A DNA stretch of 64,000 nucleotides from Sphingomonas sp. SCN 67-18. GTDB lineage: Bacteria > Pseudomonadota > Alphaproteobacteria > Sphingomonadales > Sphingomonadaceae. Position numbers and translations under genes: made by a program. Within the stretch, counting starts at the first letter, position 1. Each line of letters starts with the position of its first letter. Shown in pieces: positions 1 to 7,987 of the stretch. The stretch is from the NCBI RefSeq assembly GCF_001724715.1, contig NZ_MEFG01000016.1, positions 21,294 to 85,293 on the forward strand. The letters are read 5' to 3'. The notes beneath the pieces were generated by a model, which saw nothing but the letters and a program-made list of their open reading frames with translations, was not told the DNA's origin and ran no database searches.

Positions 1-2
1 TC

Positions 3-98
3 AAGCGCGCCATCGCGGAGGGCCGCTTCCCCATCGCCCCGGCGGAAATCGCCGACCGGCTTATCGCCGCGCAATATGACTGGGCAGACAAGAAATGA
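3..98 (+). CDS. flgM: FlgM anti-sigma-28 factor, C-terminal end (5' truncated by the window edge)
   Basis: Only the last 31 residues are visible, ending in AAQYDWADKK. The segment has the pattern of the FlgM C-terminus, an amphipathic helix with an IADRLI core that in known FlgM proteins binds and holds the flagellar sigma factor FliA. The stop codon overlaps the next gene start as ATGA, and that gene is flgN-like, which is the usual flgM-flgN order. The fliA gene it would control lies 3.4 kb downstream. Identification rests on a short tail plus context. Confidence 0.7.
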   Translation, partial: KRAIAEGRFPIAPAEIADRLIAAQYDWADKK

Positions 99-403
99 GC
101 CGCATCGAAGCCCTGAAATCCGTCGTCGCAGCCCTCCACGCCGAAATCGCGGCGCTGAAGAGCTTCGATATAGACGCCCTCGCCCGCGCCACGCAGGACA
201 AGGATGGCGGCATCGGCCTGCTGTCCGACTGGGGCAATGAGCCGATCACCCCGGAGGTGAAGGCGCTGGCCCAGGAAGCCGCGATGCTGAACGAGACCAG
301 CCGGATCTACGTCAACCTGATGAGCGCCAACATCCGCTCGCGGCTGGAGACGCTGACCGGCATGGGCCAGCCGCTCTACACCCCGCGCAGCGCCGCCGCC
401 TGA
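95..403 (+). CDS. flgN: FlgN-type flagellar export chaperone
   Basis: A 102-residue, mostly helical, alanine- and leucine-rich protein with no membrane segment or signal peptide. FlgN proteins are small cytoplasmic chaperones for the hook-filament junction proteins FlgK and FlgL. Sequence conservation in the family is weak, so the call relies on size, helical heptad-like character, a typical central NE..R pattern and position directly after flgM with a 4-base overlap. It is shorter than the roughly 140 residues of enterobacterial FlgN. After it lies a sigma-54 promoter serving the next gene. Confidence 0.7.
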   Translation: MSRIEALKSVVAALHAEIAALKSFDIDALARATQDKDGGIGLLSDWGNEPITPEVKALAQEAAMLNETSRIYVNLMSANIRSRLETLTGMGQPLYTPRSAAA

Positions 404-472
404 CCGGCGCGCACCGGCGCATCCACGGATATTGACCGGCCCATGGTGAAGGGGCCGCGCTGACCGCCATTC

Positions 473-488
473 TGGCACGGCTCTTGCT
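473..488 (+). promoter_or_regulatory. Sigma-54 (RpoN) promoter upstream of the flagellar transglycosylase and flhA
   Basis: TGGCAC at 473-478, a 5-base spacer, then TTGCT at 484-488. This matches the -24/-12 consensus TGGCAC-N5-TTGCW at every conserved position. It lies 39 bases upstream of the start at 527, in a flgN-transglycosylase gap, so it should drive the transglycosylase, flhA and fliA. The activator is probably the sigma-54 regulator at 6707-7987. Confidence 0.85.
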
Positions 489-526
489 GATCGACCTGCG
501 AACAGGATCGATCACGGGACTTTGCA

Positions 527-1399
527 ATGGCAATCACAGGTTTGACAGCGGCAGTGGCGCCGGGCGGGGTCCAATCCGCCATCGCGCGCGCCAGCGCCAA
601 AACCGGTGTCGATTTCAACTATTTGCTCGGCCAGGCGCAGGTTGAATCCAGCCTGCGGGCAGACGCGCGCGCCGCCACCAGCAGCGCCACCGGCCTCTAC
701 CAGTTCGTCGATCAGAGCTGGCTTGCGGTGATGAAGCGCCATGGCGACGAACATGGCCTTGGCTGGGCCGCCGACGCGATCAGCCAGGGCGCCAACGGCC
801 GCTATCATGTCGCGGACGGCGAAACCCGCCGGGCGATCCTCAACCTGCGCACCAATTCGGAAGTCGCCTCGCTGATGGCCGCCGAACATGCGGCCGACAA
901 CAAGGAGGCGCTGGAAGGCGCGCTGGGCCGCAATGTCGGCGGCACGGACCTTTATATGGCGCATTTCCTGGGCCTGGGCGGGGCGCGCAAGTTCCTCGCC
1001 ACGCTGGCGAGCGACCCGGACCGCAGCGGCGCGGCGATGTTCCCCGCCGCCGCCCGCGCCAACCGCTCGATCTTCTACGCGCCGGACGGGCAGGCCCGCT
1101 CGCTCGACGAGATTTACGACCGCTTCGCCAACCGCATCGAACGCGGCGCCCAGCTTGCCGGTGGCGGCAAGGTCTTGCCGGCAATTGCCGGTGGCAAGGC
1201 GGCCACCGCCCCGATGAGCCTCGCCCAGCTGACCGCCATGGGCGGCGAAGTCATCCAAGGCACCGGCAGCGATGCGAATGAAAGCTCGACGCTGGACCGG
1301 CTGCTCGCCGGCGGCGGCGGGGAGGCCCGCTCGCTGCTGCGGCCCACGCCCGAAAGCGCGAAGCTCGCCTATCTGATGCTCGCGACGCTGGGAGGCTGA
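527..1399 (+). CDS. Flagellum-associated lytic transglycosylase (SLT domain)
   Basis: A 290-residue protein whose first 190 residues carry a lysozyme-like SLT domain. The catalytic glutamate is probably Glu40 in the motif QAQVESS, followed by a GLYQF segment around residues 56-60, both typical of goose-type SLT domains. The enzyme would cut peptidoglycan strands to let the flagellar rod pass. There is no signal peptide, unlike most periplasmic transglycosylases, so export may use the flagellar type III route as for FlgJ. It sits between flgN and flhA behind a sigma-54 promoter. The C-terminal 80 residues are low in recognisable features. Confidence 0.85.
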   Translation: MAITGLTAAVAPGGVQSAIARASAKTGVDFNYLLGQAQVESSLRADARAATSSATGLYQFVDQSWLAVMKRHGDEHGLGWAADAISQGANGRYHVADGETRRAILNLRTNSEVASLMAAEHAADNKEALEGALGRNVGGTDLYMAHFLGLGGARKFLATLASDPDRSGAAMFPAAARANRSIFYAPDGQARSLDEIYDRFANRIERGAQLAGGGKVLPAIAGGKAATAPMSLAQLTAMGGEVIQGTGSDANESSTLDRLLAGGGGEARSLLRPTPESAKLAYLMLATLGG

Positions 1400-1403
1400 T
1401 CGG

Positions 1404-3503
1404 ATGACCGCATTGAGCATGGGCCAGGTTCAGCTGAACGCCGGCAAGTCCTTCCGGCTCGCCGCGCTGCCCATCGGCATATTGATGCTGGTGCTGCTGA
1501 TGGTGGTGCCCATCCCGGCATCGCTGCTCGACATCTTCTTCGTCCTCAACATCATGATCTCCATCGCGGTGGTCATGGTCGCGCTGAATGCGGAAAAGCC
1601 GCTCGATTTCTCCTCCTTCCCCACGGTGCTGCTGCTGGCCACGCTGTTCCGGCTGGCGCTGAACGTCGCCTCCACCCGCGTCGTGCTGGTCCACGGCCAT
1701 GAAGGCCCGGCCGCCGCCGGCCATGTCATCGAGGCATTCGGCAATTTCCTGATCGGCGGCGATTATGTCGTCGGCCTGCTGGTGTTCACCATCCTGGTCA
1801 TCATCAACATGATCGTGATCACCAAGGGCGCGGGCCGCGTGTCCGAAGTGTCGGCCCGCTTCACCCTGGATGCCCTCCCCGGCAAGCAGATGGCGATCGA
1901 CGCCGATCTCAACGCCGGCCTGCTGACCCCGGATCAGGCCAAGGCCCGCCGCGTCGAAGTGGCGACGGAGGCCGATTTCTACGGGTCGATGGACGGCTCC
2001 TCCAAATTCGTGAAGGGCGACGCCATCGCCGCCCTGCTCATCCTCGGCGTCAACATCGTCGGCGGCCTGATCCTCGGCATCACCAGCCACGCCATGCCCA
2101 TCGGCGACGCCGCGCGCACCTATGTCATGCTCGCCGTCGGCGACGCGCTCGTCGCGCAGATCCCGGCGCTGCTGCTCTCCATCGCCGCCGCCGCCATCGT
2201 CACCCGGGTCGCCTCGTCGCACGACCTTGCCGGCCAGATCGGCAGCCAGTTCGCCAGCCCGCGCACCTGGGCGCCCGTCGCCGCCATTCTCGGCGTGCTG
2301 GGCGTGCTGCCGGGTATGCCGCATCTGGTGCTGCTGCCCGCCGCCGCCGCCGCCGGCTTCGGCGCGTGGAAGCTCAGCCGCCGCCCGGCAGCCCAGCTGG
2401 CGCTGGAAGCCGCCAATGACGAGGATGAAGGCCCGCGCGACCTGAGCCGGATCGACTGGTCCGAAGTCAGCGACCATATGCAGATCAATCTCGAGATCGG
2501 CTACGGGCTGGTCCCGCTGGTCGACGAACGCATCGGCGCGCCGCTGATGACGCGGATCACCGGGGTGCGGCGGCAATTGTCGAAGGAACTGGGCTTCGTC
2601 GTGCCGCAGGTCCGCGTGCGCGACAATATCGGCATCGCGCCCTATAACTACCGCATCGTCGTGGGCGGCGTCATCCTGGGCGAAGACATGGTCTCGCCGG
2701 ACGAGATGCTGGCGCTGGACACCGGCCAGGCTGTCGGCGCGATCGGCGGCAAGCCGGTCAAGGACCCGACTTTCGGCCTCGACGCGGCGTGGATCCCCAA
2801 TGCCGATTCCGACGCCGCCACCGCCGCCGGCTATATGGTGGTCGACGCGGGCACCGTGGTCGCCACCCATCTCAACCACCTGCTCGGCCAGCACGCGGCG
2901 GAGCTGCTCGGCCCGGACGAGGTGCAGAGCCTGCTCGACGGCCTGAAGGAAAGCGCCGGCCAGTTGGTCGCCGCCCTCTGCCCGCAACCGGTGTCGCTGA
3001 CCGCCCTCACGCAGGTGCTGCGCGCGCTGCTGGCGGAAAATATCCCGCTCAAGGAATTCCGCCGCATCGCCGCCGCCATCGCCGTCGCCGCCCAGCGCAC
3101 GCTGGATCCGGACGAGATCGTCGAGGCGATCCGCCCGGAACTCGGCCCGCTGATCATCCAGAAGCTGTGCGGGGTGCACGAGCCGCTGCGCGTGATGACG
3201 CTGGAGGGCGGGCTGGAGGCGCTGCTCGGCCAGGCCGTCAGGTCAGATCCGGCCAACCGTCACGCCATCGAGCCGGATCTCGGCCGCCGCATCATCGACG
3301 CGCTGCAAAGGTCCGCGCAGCCGCTGGTCGCGGAAGCCAAGCCCTTCGCGCTCATCGTGCAGCCCACCATCCGCCCGGCGATGCGCAAGCTGGTCAAGAC
3401 CTGCCTGCCCGACACGCCGGTGATGAGTTTCTACGAAGTGCCCGACGACAAGGCCGTCGAGGTGATCGCCGTCATCGGCGCGCCCGAAGCCATCGCCGCA
3501 TGA
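1404..3503 (+). CDS. flhA: Flagellar type III export protein FlhA
   Basis: A 699-residue protein, the usual length for FlhA. The N-terminal half has about eight hydrophobic helices and the FHIPEP-family landmarks: the PLDFSSFPTVLLLATLFRLA stretch near residues 65-90 and the ARFTLDALPGKQMAIDADL loop near 150-170. The C-terminal 350 residues form the cytoplasmic domain that receives chaperone-substrate complexes and makes a nonameric ring. FlhA powers export using the proton gradient together with FlhB and FliPQR, all encoded downstream. It starts 4 bases after the transglycosylase, and its stop overlaps fliA as ATGA. Confidence 0.97.
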   Translation: MTALSMGQVQLNAGKSFRLAALPIGILMLVLLMVVPIPASLLDIFFVLNIMISIAVVMVALNAEKPLDFSSFPTVLLLATLFRLALNVASTRVVLVHGHEGPAAAGHVIEAFGNFLIGGDYVVGLLVFTILVIINMIVITKGAGRVSEVSARFTLDALPGKQMAIDADLNAGLLTPDQAKARRVEVATEADFYGSMDGSSKFVKGDAIAALLILGVNIVGGLILGITSHAMPIGDAARTYVMLAVGDALVAQIPALLLSIAAAAIVTRVASSHDLAGQIGSQFASPRTWAPVAAILGVLGVLPGMPHLVLLPAAAAAGFGAWKLSRRPAAQLALEAANDEDEGPRDLSRIDWSEVSDHMQINLEIGYGLVPLVDERIGAPLMTRITGVRRQLSKELGFVVPQVRVRDNIGIAPYNYRIVVGGVILGEDMVSPDEMLALDTGQAVGAIGGKPVKDPTFGLDAAWIPNADSDAATAAGYMVVDAGTVVATHLNHLLGQHAAELLGPDEVQSLLDGLKESAGQLVAALCPQPVSLTALTQVLRALLAENIPLKEFRRIAAAIAVAAQRTLDPDEIVEAIRPELGPLIIQKLCGVHEPLRVMTLEGGLEALLGQAVRSDPANRHAIEPDLGRRIIDALQRSAQPLVAEAKPFALIVQPTIRPAMRKLVKTCLPDTPVMSFYEVPDDKAVEVIAVIGAPEAIAA

Positions 3504-4282
3504 CCCAAGCATCAAGGAGCATCGCCGATCCCATGGCAAGCCTGCCCGCCCTTTCACTGGATGCGACGCCGCCGGTCTATACCCGCACCGGATCGCCGGA
3601 CGCGACGCGCGAGGCGTTGATCCGCGATCATATGCCGCTGGTCCGGCGCGTCGCCTGGCATGTCTATGGCAGCGTCTCCAGCGCGGTGGAGGTGGAGGAT
3701 CTGGTGCAGACCGGGCTGGTCGCGCTGGTCGAGGCGGCGGCCAGCTTCGAGGATCGCGGCCAGGTGACCTTTTCCCAATATCTGTCGATGCGGCTGCGCG
3801 GCGCAATGATTGACGAGCTGCGGCGGCAGGCGACGCTGACGCGCGGCGCTATGCGACGCCGCCGGGCGCTCGCCAATGCGGAACAGACGCTGGCGACCGA
3901 ACTGGGCCGCGCGCCGACGGAGGAAGAGACCGCCGCCCGCCTGGGCGTCAGCACGGAAAGGCTGAGGACGGACTATAGCGCCGCCCAGCCGGTGCGCTTC
4001 GAGCCGATCGACGGCGTCTATTCGGACGACAATCCCTGGTTCATGAGCGACGATCCCAACCCGTTCGAACAGCTGGAGAGCGAGGATCTGCGCAACGCGC
4101 TGATCGCGGCGATCAAGACTCTCAGCGAACGCGAGGCACAGGTCATCCAGCTTTATTATGTCGAGGAACTGAACCTGGAGGAAATCGGGCTGGTGCTGGG
4201 CGTCGGCGGCGCGCGCATCTGCCAGATCAAGAAATCGGCGCACGACCGGCTGCGCAAGGCGCTGGCGGCGCGGATCGAATAA
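3500..4282 (+). CDS. fliA: Flagellar sigma-28 factor FliA (RpoF)
   Basis: A 260-residue sigma-70-family factor lacking region 1. Region 2 is seen as VEDLVQTGLVALVEA and TFSQYLSMRLRGAMIDELRR near residues 60-110, region 3 near 120-155, and region 4 helix-turn-helix as LSEREAQVIQLYYVEELNLEE near 212-232. It directs late flagellar transcription (flagellin, fliD) and is held by FlgM. The start at 3500 overlaps the flhA stop as ATGA. An alternative ATG at 3533 has AAGGAG about 13 bases upstream. Candidate target promoters lie upstream of flagellin and of fliD in this window. Confidence 0.95.
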   Translation: MTQASRSIADPMASLPALSLDATPPVYTRTGSPDATREALIRDHMPLVRRVAWHVYGSVSSAVEVEDLVQTGLVALVEAAASFEDRGQVTFSQYLSMRLRGAMIDELRRQATLTRGAMRRRRALANAEQTLATELGRAPTEEETAARLGVSTERLRTDYSAAQPVRFEPIDGVYSDDNPWFMSDDPNPFEQLESEDLRNALIAAIKTLSEREAQVIQLYYVEELNLEEIGLVLGVGGARICQIKKSAHDRLRKALAARIE

Positions 4283-4310
4283 GCGCCCGCGCCCGCGCCG
4301 GGCCGTCCGG

Positions 4311-5450
4311 TCAGCGCATCACCGCGCGGTCGTCCCCCATATTGGCCGCGACGCGGACCGCGTCCTGCGCCACGACGGCGCGGACCACGTCCGCCATCAG
4401 CTTCTGCCGAACCGGGATGGACTGGCGCGTGCTGGCGATCATCACCGCCACCGCATAGCTGTGCCCGTTCGGGCTGGTGATGATGGCGACGTCATTATAG
4501 CCGGTGGCGAGCGATCCCAGCTCCTGCCCCGTGCCCGTCTTGTGCGCGGCGGTCCAGCCCGCGCCAAGCCCCGCCTTCAGCCGCTGCGGGCCGGTGCGGC
4601 TTTCCGTCATCGTGTTGATCAGCAGCCGGGTCGAGGCGGGGGACAGCAACCGCCCGCGCTGCAACTTGGCAAGCCCGTCGACGATGCCCAGCGGCGTCGC
4701 CCCGTCCATCGGATCGTCCAGATAGGCATCCAGCGCGCGCGACCGCGTGGCGGCGGGCAGCGCGGCGCGCGCCTGCAGGAAACCGTTGCCGATCGCATAA
4801 TCCTGCCGCCATTCCAGTCCGGCGATCCGGCTCTGCAGCAACCGCTCTCCGGGGCCGAAGCGCACGCCCCTCACCCCCCGGTCCATCAACAGGCCGCGCA
4901 CCGCCTCCGGCCCGCCCACTTTCCACAACAGCATGTCGTTGGCGGTGTTGTCGCTGCGCGTCATCGCCTGGTTCAGCAGCGCGCCGATGGTGGTGGCATA
5001 GCCGCCGGCGCCCACATTGGCACGGATCGGCTGGTGGAACAGGGTCAGGTCGGCGCGCGTCACCGTCACCGGATCGTTCAGCCGCATCGCGCCCCGGTCG
5101 AGCGCGTCGAGCGCGGCCACCGCCACCCACAGCTTGCTCACGCTCTGCTGCGGCATCGGCTGGTCGCCGTTGAAGCTGGCGCTCCAGCCCGCGTCGATAT
5201 CCAGCACTGCAATGCCGGCGCGCCCGTCGAACCCCGCCCCCAGCCGGCCGATCTCGCGGTTCAGCGCGGCGGGCGCATGGGGGGTGGCGGCCAGCACGGT
5301 CGGCGGCTGGGCGGGCGGGCGGGGTGCCGGCAGCGGAGCGGTCACGGCGGCGGGCCGGTTCGACGCCGCATTGGGCACGCACGCCGCCAGCGTCGCCAGT
5401 ATCGCCCCTGCCGCCAGTCCTTTTCTCATCATCCGCAAAAACCCAGCCAT
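4311..5450 (-). CDS. Class A beta-lactamase-like lipoprotein
   Basis: A 379-residue serine hydrolase on the strand opposite to fliA. The start at 5450 was chosen because a hydrophobic leader ending in the lipobox LAAC (Cys24) follows; an ATG at 5492 would add 14 residues and one at 5432 would remove 6. Numbered from 5450, the SxxK motif is Ser103-Val-Ser-Lys106, SDN is 166-168, and KTG is 304-306, in class A order. The stretch between SDN and KTG is longer than usual; Glu213 in GLEWRQD is a candidate for the deacylating glutamate. A proline-rich linker (residues 38-60) follows the lipid anchor. Activity on beta-lactams is plausible but unproven; it could act on cell-wall peptides. It interrupts the flagellar cluster. 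Confidence 0.8.
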   Translation of the reverse strand: MAGFLRMMRKGLAAGAILATLAACVPNAASNRPAAVTAPLPAPRPPAQPPTVLAATPHAPAALNREIGRLGAGFDGRAGIAVLDIDAGWSASFNGDQPMPQQSVSKLWVAVAALDALDRGAMRLNDPVTVTRADLTLFHQPIRANVGAGGYATTIGALLNQAMTRSDNTANDMLLWKVGGPEAVRGLLMDRGVRGVRFGPGERLLQSRIAGLEWRQDYAIGNGFLQARAALPAATRSRALDAYLDDPMDGATPLGIVDGLAKLQRGRLLSPASTRLLINTMTESRTGPQRLKAGLGAGWTAAHKTGTGQELGSLATGYNDVAIITSPNGHSYAVAVMIASTRQSIPVRQKLMADVVRAVVAQDAVRVAANMGDDRAVMR

Positions 5451-5573
5451 CCCGTCGATTTTCGGGAATAGCGCGCCGCGACTCGGGGGCAACCGCCGCC
5501 CGGCCCCGAACCGCCCCGAACAGCCCGAACCGTTCCGGCAGCGCGGCGAATCGCATCGCGCGCATAAGAAAAA

Positions 5574-5601
5574 GCCCCGGTACCGAAAACGGTACCGGGG
5601 C
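5574..5601 (-). terminator. Rho-independent terminator after flagellin
   Basis: A perfect 11-base inverted repeat, CCCCGGTACCG at 5575-5585 and CGGTACCGGGG at 5590-5600, closed by AAAA and extended by one outer G-C pair. On the minus strand it is followed by a T run (complement of 5569-5573). On the plus strand it is followed by TTTT at 5603-5606, so it may act in both directions. It lies 36 bases past the flagellin stop. Confidence 0.85.
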
Positions 5602-5636
5602 CTTTTGACGCCACTCTACTCTTACGAGCGAACGTC

Positions 5637-6446
5637 TTAACGCAGCAGGCTCAGCACGTTCTGCTGGCTCTGGTTGGCCTGGGCCAGCATCGCGGTCGAA
5701 GCCTGGCTCAGGATCTGCGCCTTGGCGAGGTTGGTCGTCTCGGCCGAGAAATCGGCGTCCTCGATCCGGCTGCGCGCATCCGAGAGGTTGGTGACGTTGC
5801 TGGTCAGGTCGTTGACCACCGACGACAGGCGGCTCTGGCCGGCGCCCAGCGAGGCGCGGGTCGTGGCGACCGCCTTCAGCGCGTCATCGACATCGTCCAG
5901 CGCGGTGGTGGCGCCGGAAACCGAACCGACGTCGGAACCCGTCGCGGCCGACACGTCGAGGCCGGTGATGGTCAGGTCGACCTGGTCGGCCGAGCCGGCG
6001 CCGGTCTGGATGGTGATGGTCACGTCGGACGAACCGAACAGCGTCACGCCGTTGAACTTGGCGTTGCTGATGATGTCGTCGATCTGCGTGCCCAGTTCGG
6101 CAACTTCGGTCTGCAGGTTGGTGCGGTCGTCATCGCTGTAGGTGCCCGAAGCGGACTGGACGGCCAGCTCGCGGATGCGCTGCAGCATGTTGCTGACTTC
6201 GTTCAGCGAGCCTTCCGCCGTCTGCGCCAGCGAGATGCCGTCGTTGGCGTTGCGGATCGCCTGGTTCATGCCGCGGATCGACGCGGTCATGGTGTTGGCG
6301 ATGGCGAGGCCGGCGGCGTCGTCCTTAGAGCTGTTGATGCGCTTGCCCGTCGACAGCCGTTCCATGGCGGTCTGCAGTGCGTCCTGCGCGATACGCGAAC
6401 CGTTCTGGGCCCGCATCGCCGCGGTGTTGGTTGAAATGACAGTCAT
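5637..6446 (-). CDS. fliC: Flagellin
   Basis: A 269-residue flagellin, short because it consists almost only of the conserved D0/D1 domains with a small central region (about residues 145-185). The N-terminus has the typical [15 protein letters not shown] start and [20 protein letters not shown]; the C-terminus has the [20 protein letters not shown] pattern and ends in LSLLR. The start at 6446 is chosen over an in-frame ATG at 6521 because flagellins begin this way, a purine-rich AGGAAC precedes it, and a sigma-28-like promoter overlaps the longer reading. It polymerises into the filament and should be exported with FliS and capped by FliD. Confidence 0.95.
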   Translation of the reverse strand: MTVISTNTAAMRAQNGSRIAQDALQTAMERLSTGKRINSSKDDAAGLAIANTMTASIRGMNQAIRNANDGISLAQTAEGSLNEVSNMLQRIRELAVQSASGTYSDDDRTNLQTEVAELGTQIDDIISNAKFNGVTLFGSSDVTITIQTGAGSADQVDLTITGLDVSAATGSDVGSVSGATTALDDVDDALKAVATTRASLGAGQSRLSSVVNDLTSNVTNLSDARSRIEDADFSAETTNLAKAQILSQASTAMLAQANQSQQNVLSLLR

Positions 6447-6526
6447 GTTCCTGGTCTCCAATAGTCCGTCCGGCTGTCGCTCCTTCCCCCCGGTACATCG
6501 GATCGAAGCCAGAGCCGCCACAGCAA

Positions 6527-6552
6527 TGAACGGCCATGCGGCGGGGAGTTTA
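6527..6552 (-). promoter_or_regulatory. Candidate sigma-28 (FliA) promoter of flagellin
   Basis: Read on the minus strand: TAAA (complement of 6549-6552), 14 bases, then GCCGTTCA (complement of 6527-6534). The FliA consensus is TAAA-N15-GCCGATAA, so the -35 is perfect, the -10 matches 6 of 8 and the spacer is one base short. It lies about 80 bases upstream of the flagellin ATG. The similar element before fliD supports it. Confidence 0.55.
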
Positions 6553-6606
6553 AATTGTTTTCGAAACAGGCCCCTTCACGCGTGCGCCACGCGCGGGATT
6601 CCTTAG

Positions 6607-6628
6607 AGTACCGTATTATTACGGTACT
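6607..6628. promoter_or_regulatory. Perfect 9-base inverted repeat, candidate operator between flagellin and the sigma-54 regulator
   Basis: AGTACCGTA at 6607-6615 and its exact reverse complement TACGGTACT at 6620-6628, separated by TTAT. It lies in the 260-base gap between the divergent flagellin and regulator genes. No T run follows on either side, so it resembles a dimeric protein site rather than a terminator. It could serve autoregulation by the sigma-54 activator; that is inference. Confidence 0.5.
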
Positions 6629-6669
6629 GGATGATTAACCAGCGGTTTACCCTGTTGGCCGATACCGGA

Positions 6670-6698
6670 CCCATCGGGGGAAAGCCCCCGCCGATGGG
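6670..6698 (+). promoter_or_regulatory. Stem-loop in the 5' leader of the sigma-54 flagellar regulator
   Basis: CCCATCGG at 6670-6677 pairs with CCGATGGG at 6691-6698, with an inner GGGGG/CCCCC stem (6676-6680 with 6685-6689). The G run at 6696-6700 is the only Shine-Dalgarno-like sequence before the ATG at 6707, so the hairpin would partly hide the ribosome binding site. Translational control is inferred. Confidence 0.5.
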
Positions 6699-6706
6699 GG
6701 ACCAGA

Positions 6707-7987
6707 ATGCGAGCGATCTATCCGAGTGCCGCGACGCTTCAACAGAACAGCGTGCTTGTCTCGTGGATGCGCGGCCTCGGCTTCGACGTGCGGCCCTATG
6801 AGGGCGCGAAACCGACGCCCGGCGACGCCTATCTGACCATCGAGGGCGAAGGCATGCCCGCGCCGCGCAACACGCTGGTGCTCGGCCTTGGCGACGAGCG
6901 GCTGGTCCAGCCCGCCACGAACGGCTGCCCGGCGCGCCTGTCCTACGGCCCCGACGACATGATTTTCGGCCACGCCTTCGCGGCCGCCCTGCTCAACGGC
7001 GCTGACATGCCGGCCGCCGCCGATCCCAACAGCCTGGCGCTGCACGCCATGGCGGAACGGGTCGCGGCAAGCGACATTTCCGTGCTGATCAACGGCCCCA
7101 CCGGCACCGGCAAGGAAGTGCTGGCCCGCCATATCCACAATTCGTCGGAGCGCCGCGACGGCCCGTTCATCGCGGTCAACTGCGCCGCGCTGCCGGAAGC
7201 GATGCTGGAAGCCCTGCTGTTCGGCCACACCAAGGGCGCCTTCACCGGCGCCAGCGCGCCTGCCCAGGGCTTTTTCCGCGCCGCCAACGGCGGCACGCTG
7301 CTGCTTGACGAAATCGCGGAAATGCCGCTGCCGCTGCAATCCAAGCTGCTGCGCGCGCTGCAGGAACGCGAGGTCGTGCCGCTGGGCGCGACCAGCCCGG
7401 AGGCCATCGACGTGCGCGTCATCGCCTGCGCCAACCGCGATCTGCCGGGCGAAGTCGCCGCCGGCCGGTTCCGCGCCGACCTTTACTACCGGCTCAGCGT
7501 CTTCCCGTTGCAGACGCTGCCGCTGGCCGACCGCCGCCAGGATGTCGCCGCGCTCGCCGCGACGATGATCCTGCGCCACGCCGGCAACCGCGCCGTCATC
7601 CCCTGGCCGACGCTGGAGGCGCTGGACGCGCTGCTGGCGCATGACTGGCCGGGCAATGTCCGCGAGCTTGAAAACGTCATCCAGCGCGCCCTGCTGTTCG
7701 CCCCCGGCGACACCATCGAGGCCGCGCACATCGTGTTCGACATGACGGCGCGCCCGGTCGCGTCGCCGCCGGTGCTGCGCCTGGTCGACGGCGATCCGAC
7801 GCTCGGCAAGATCGTGCGGATGAGCGAATATGAAGCGATCCGCGAAACCCTGGCCCAGTGCGGCGGCAGCCGCACGGAAACCGCGAAGCGGCTGGGCATT
7901 TCGGAGCGCACGCTCCGCTACCGGCTGGCGCGGATCCGCGAAGAGGGCGGTGAAGTGGCCACGCCCGCACGGAGTGCATGGGCATGA
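6707..7987 (+). CDS. Sigma-54-dependent flagellar transcription activator (FlbD/FleQ type)
   Basis: A 426-residue activator. Residues 1-105 are a short, divergent N-terminal domain; 108-330 are an AAA+ sigma-54 interaction domain with Walker A GPTGTGKE (130-137), the sigma-54 contact loop GAFTGA (177-182), a LLLDEIAEM Walker B near 205 and a C-terminal Fis-type helix-turn-helix (about 380-415). It heads the fliE-to-fliS run and probably activates the two sigma-54 promoters in this cluster. FlbD and FleQ are the closest known roles; the N-terminal domain has no visible phosphorylation site. Its stop overlaps the fliE start region. Confidence 0.9.
   Translation: MRAIYPSAATLQQNSVLVSWMRGLGFDVRPYEGAKPTPGDAYLTIEGEGMPAPRNTLVLGLGDERLVQPATNGCPARLSYGPDDMIFGHAFAAALLNGADMPAAADPNSLALHAMAERVAASDISVLINGPTGTGKEVLARHIHNSSERRDGPFIAVNCAALPEAMLEALLFGHTKGAFTGASAPAQGFFRAANGGTLLLDEIAEMPLPLQSKLLRALQEREVVPLGATSPEAIDVRVIACANRDLPGEVAAGRFRADLYYRLSVFPLQTLPLADRRQDVAALAATMILRHAGNRAVIPWPTLEALDALLAHDWPGNVRELENVIQRALLFAPGDTIEAAHIVFDMTARPVASPPVLRLVDGDPTLGKIVRMSEYEAIRETLAQCGGSRTETAKRLGISERTLRYRLARIREEGGEVATPARSAWA

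Noticed and set aside
1251..3179. 642-residue open frame on the minus strand opposite flhA
   Set aside because: Composition is His/Asp/Gly/Arg-rich low complexity, as expected for antisense of GC-rich coding DNA. flhA on the other strand is certain.
6658..6665. GCCGATAC resembling a sigma-28 -10 element upstream of the sigma-54 regulator
   Set aside because: No TAAA lies at the required 15-base distance; the nearest TTAA is 18-20 bases away. Control of the activator by FliA would also reverse the expected hierarchy.
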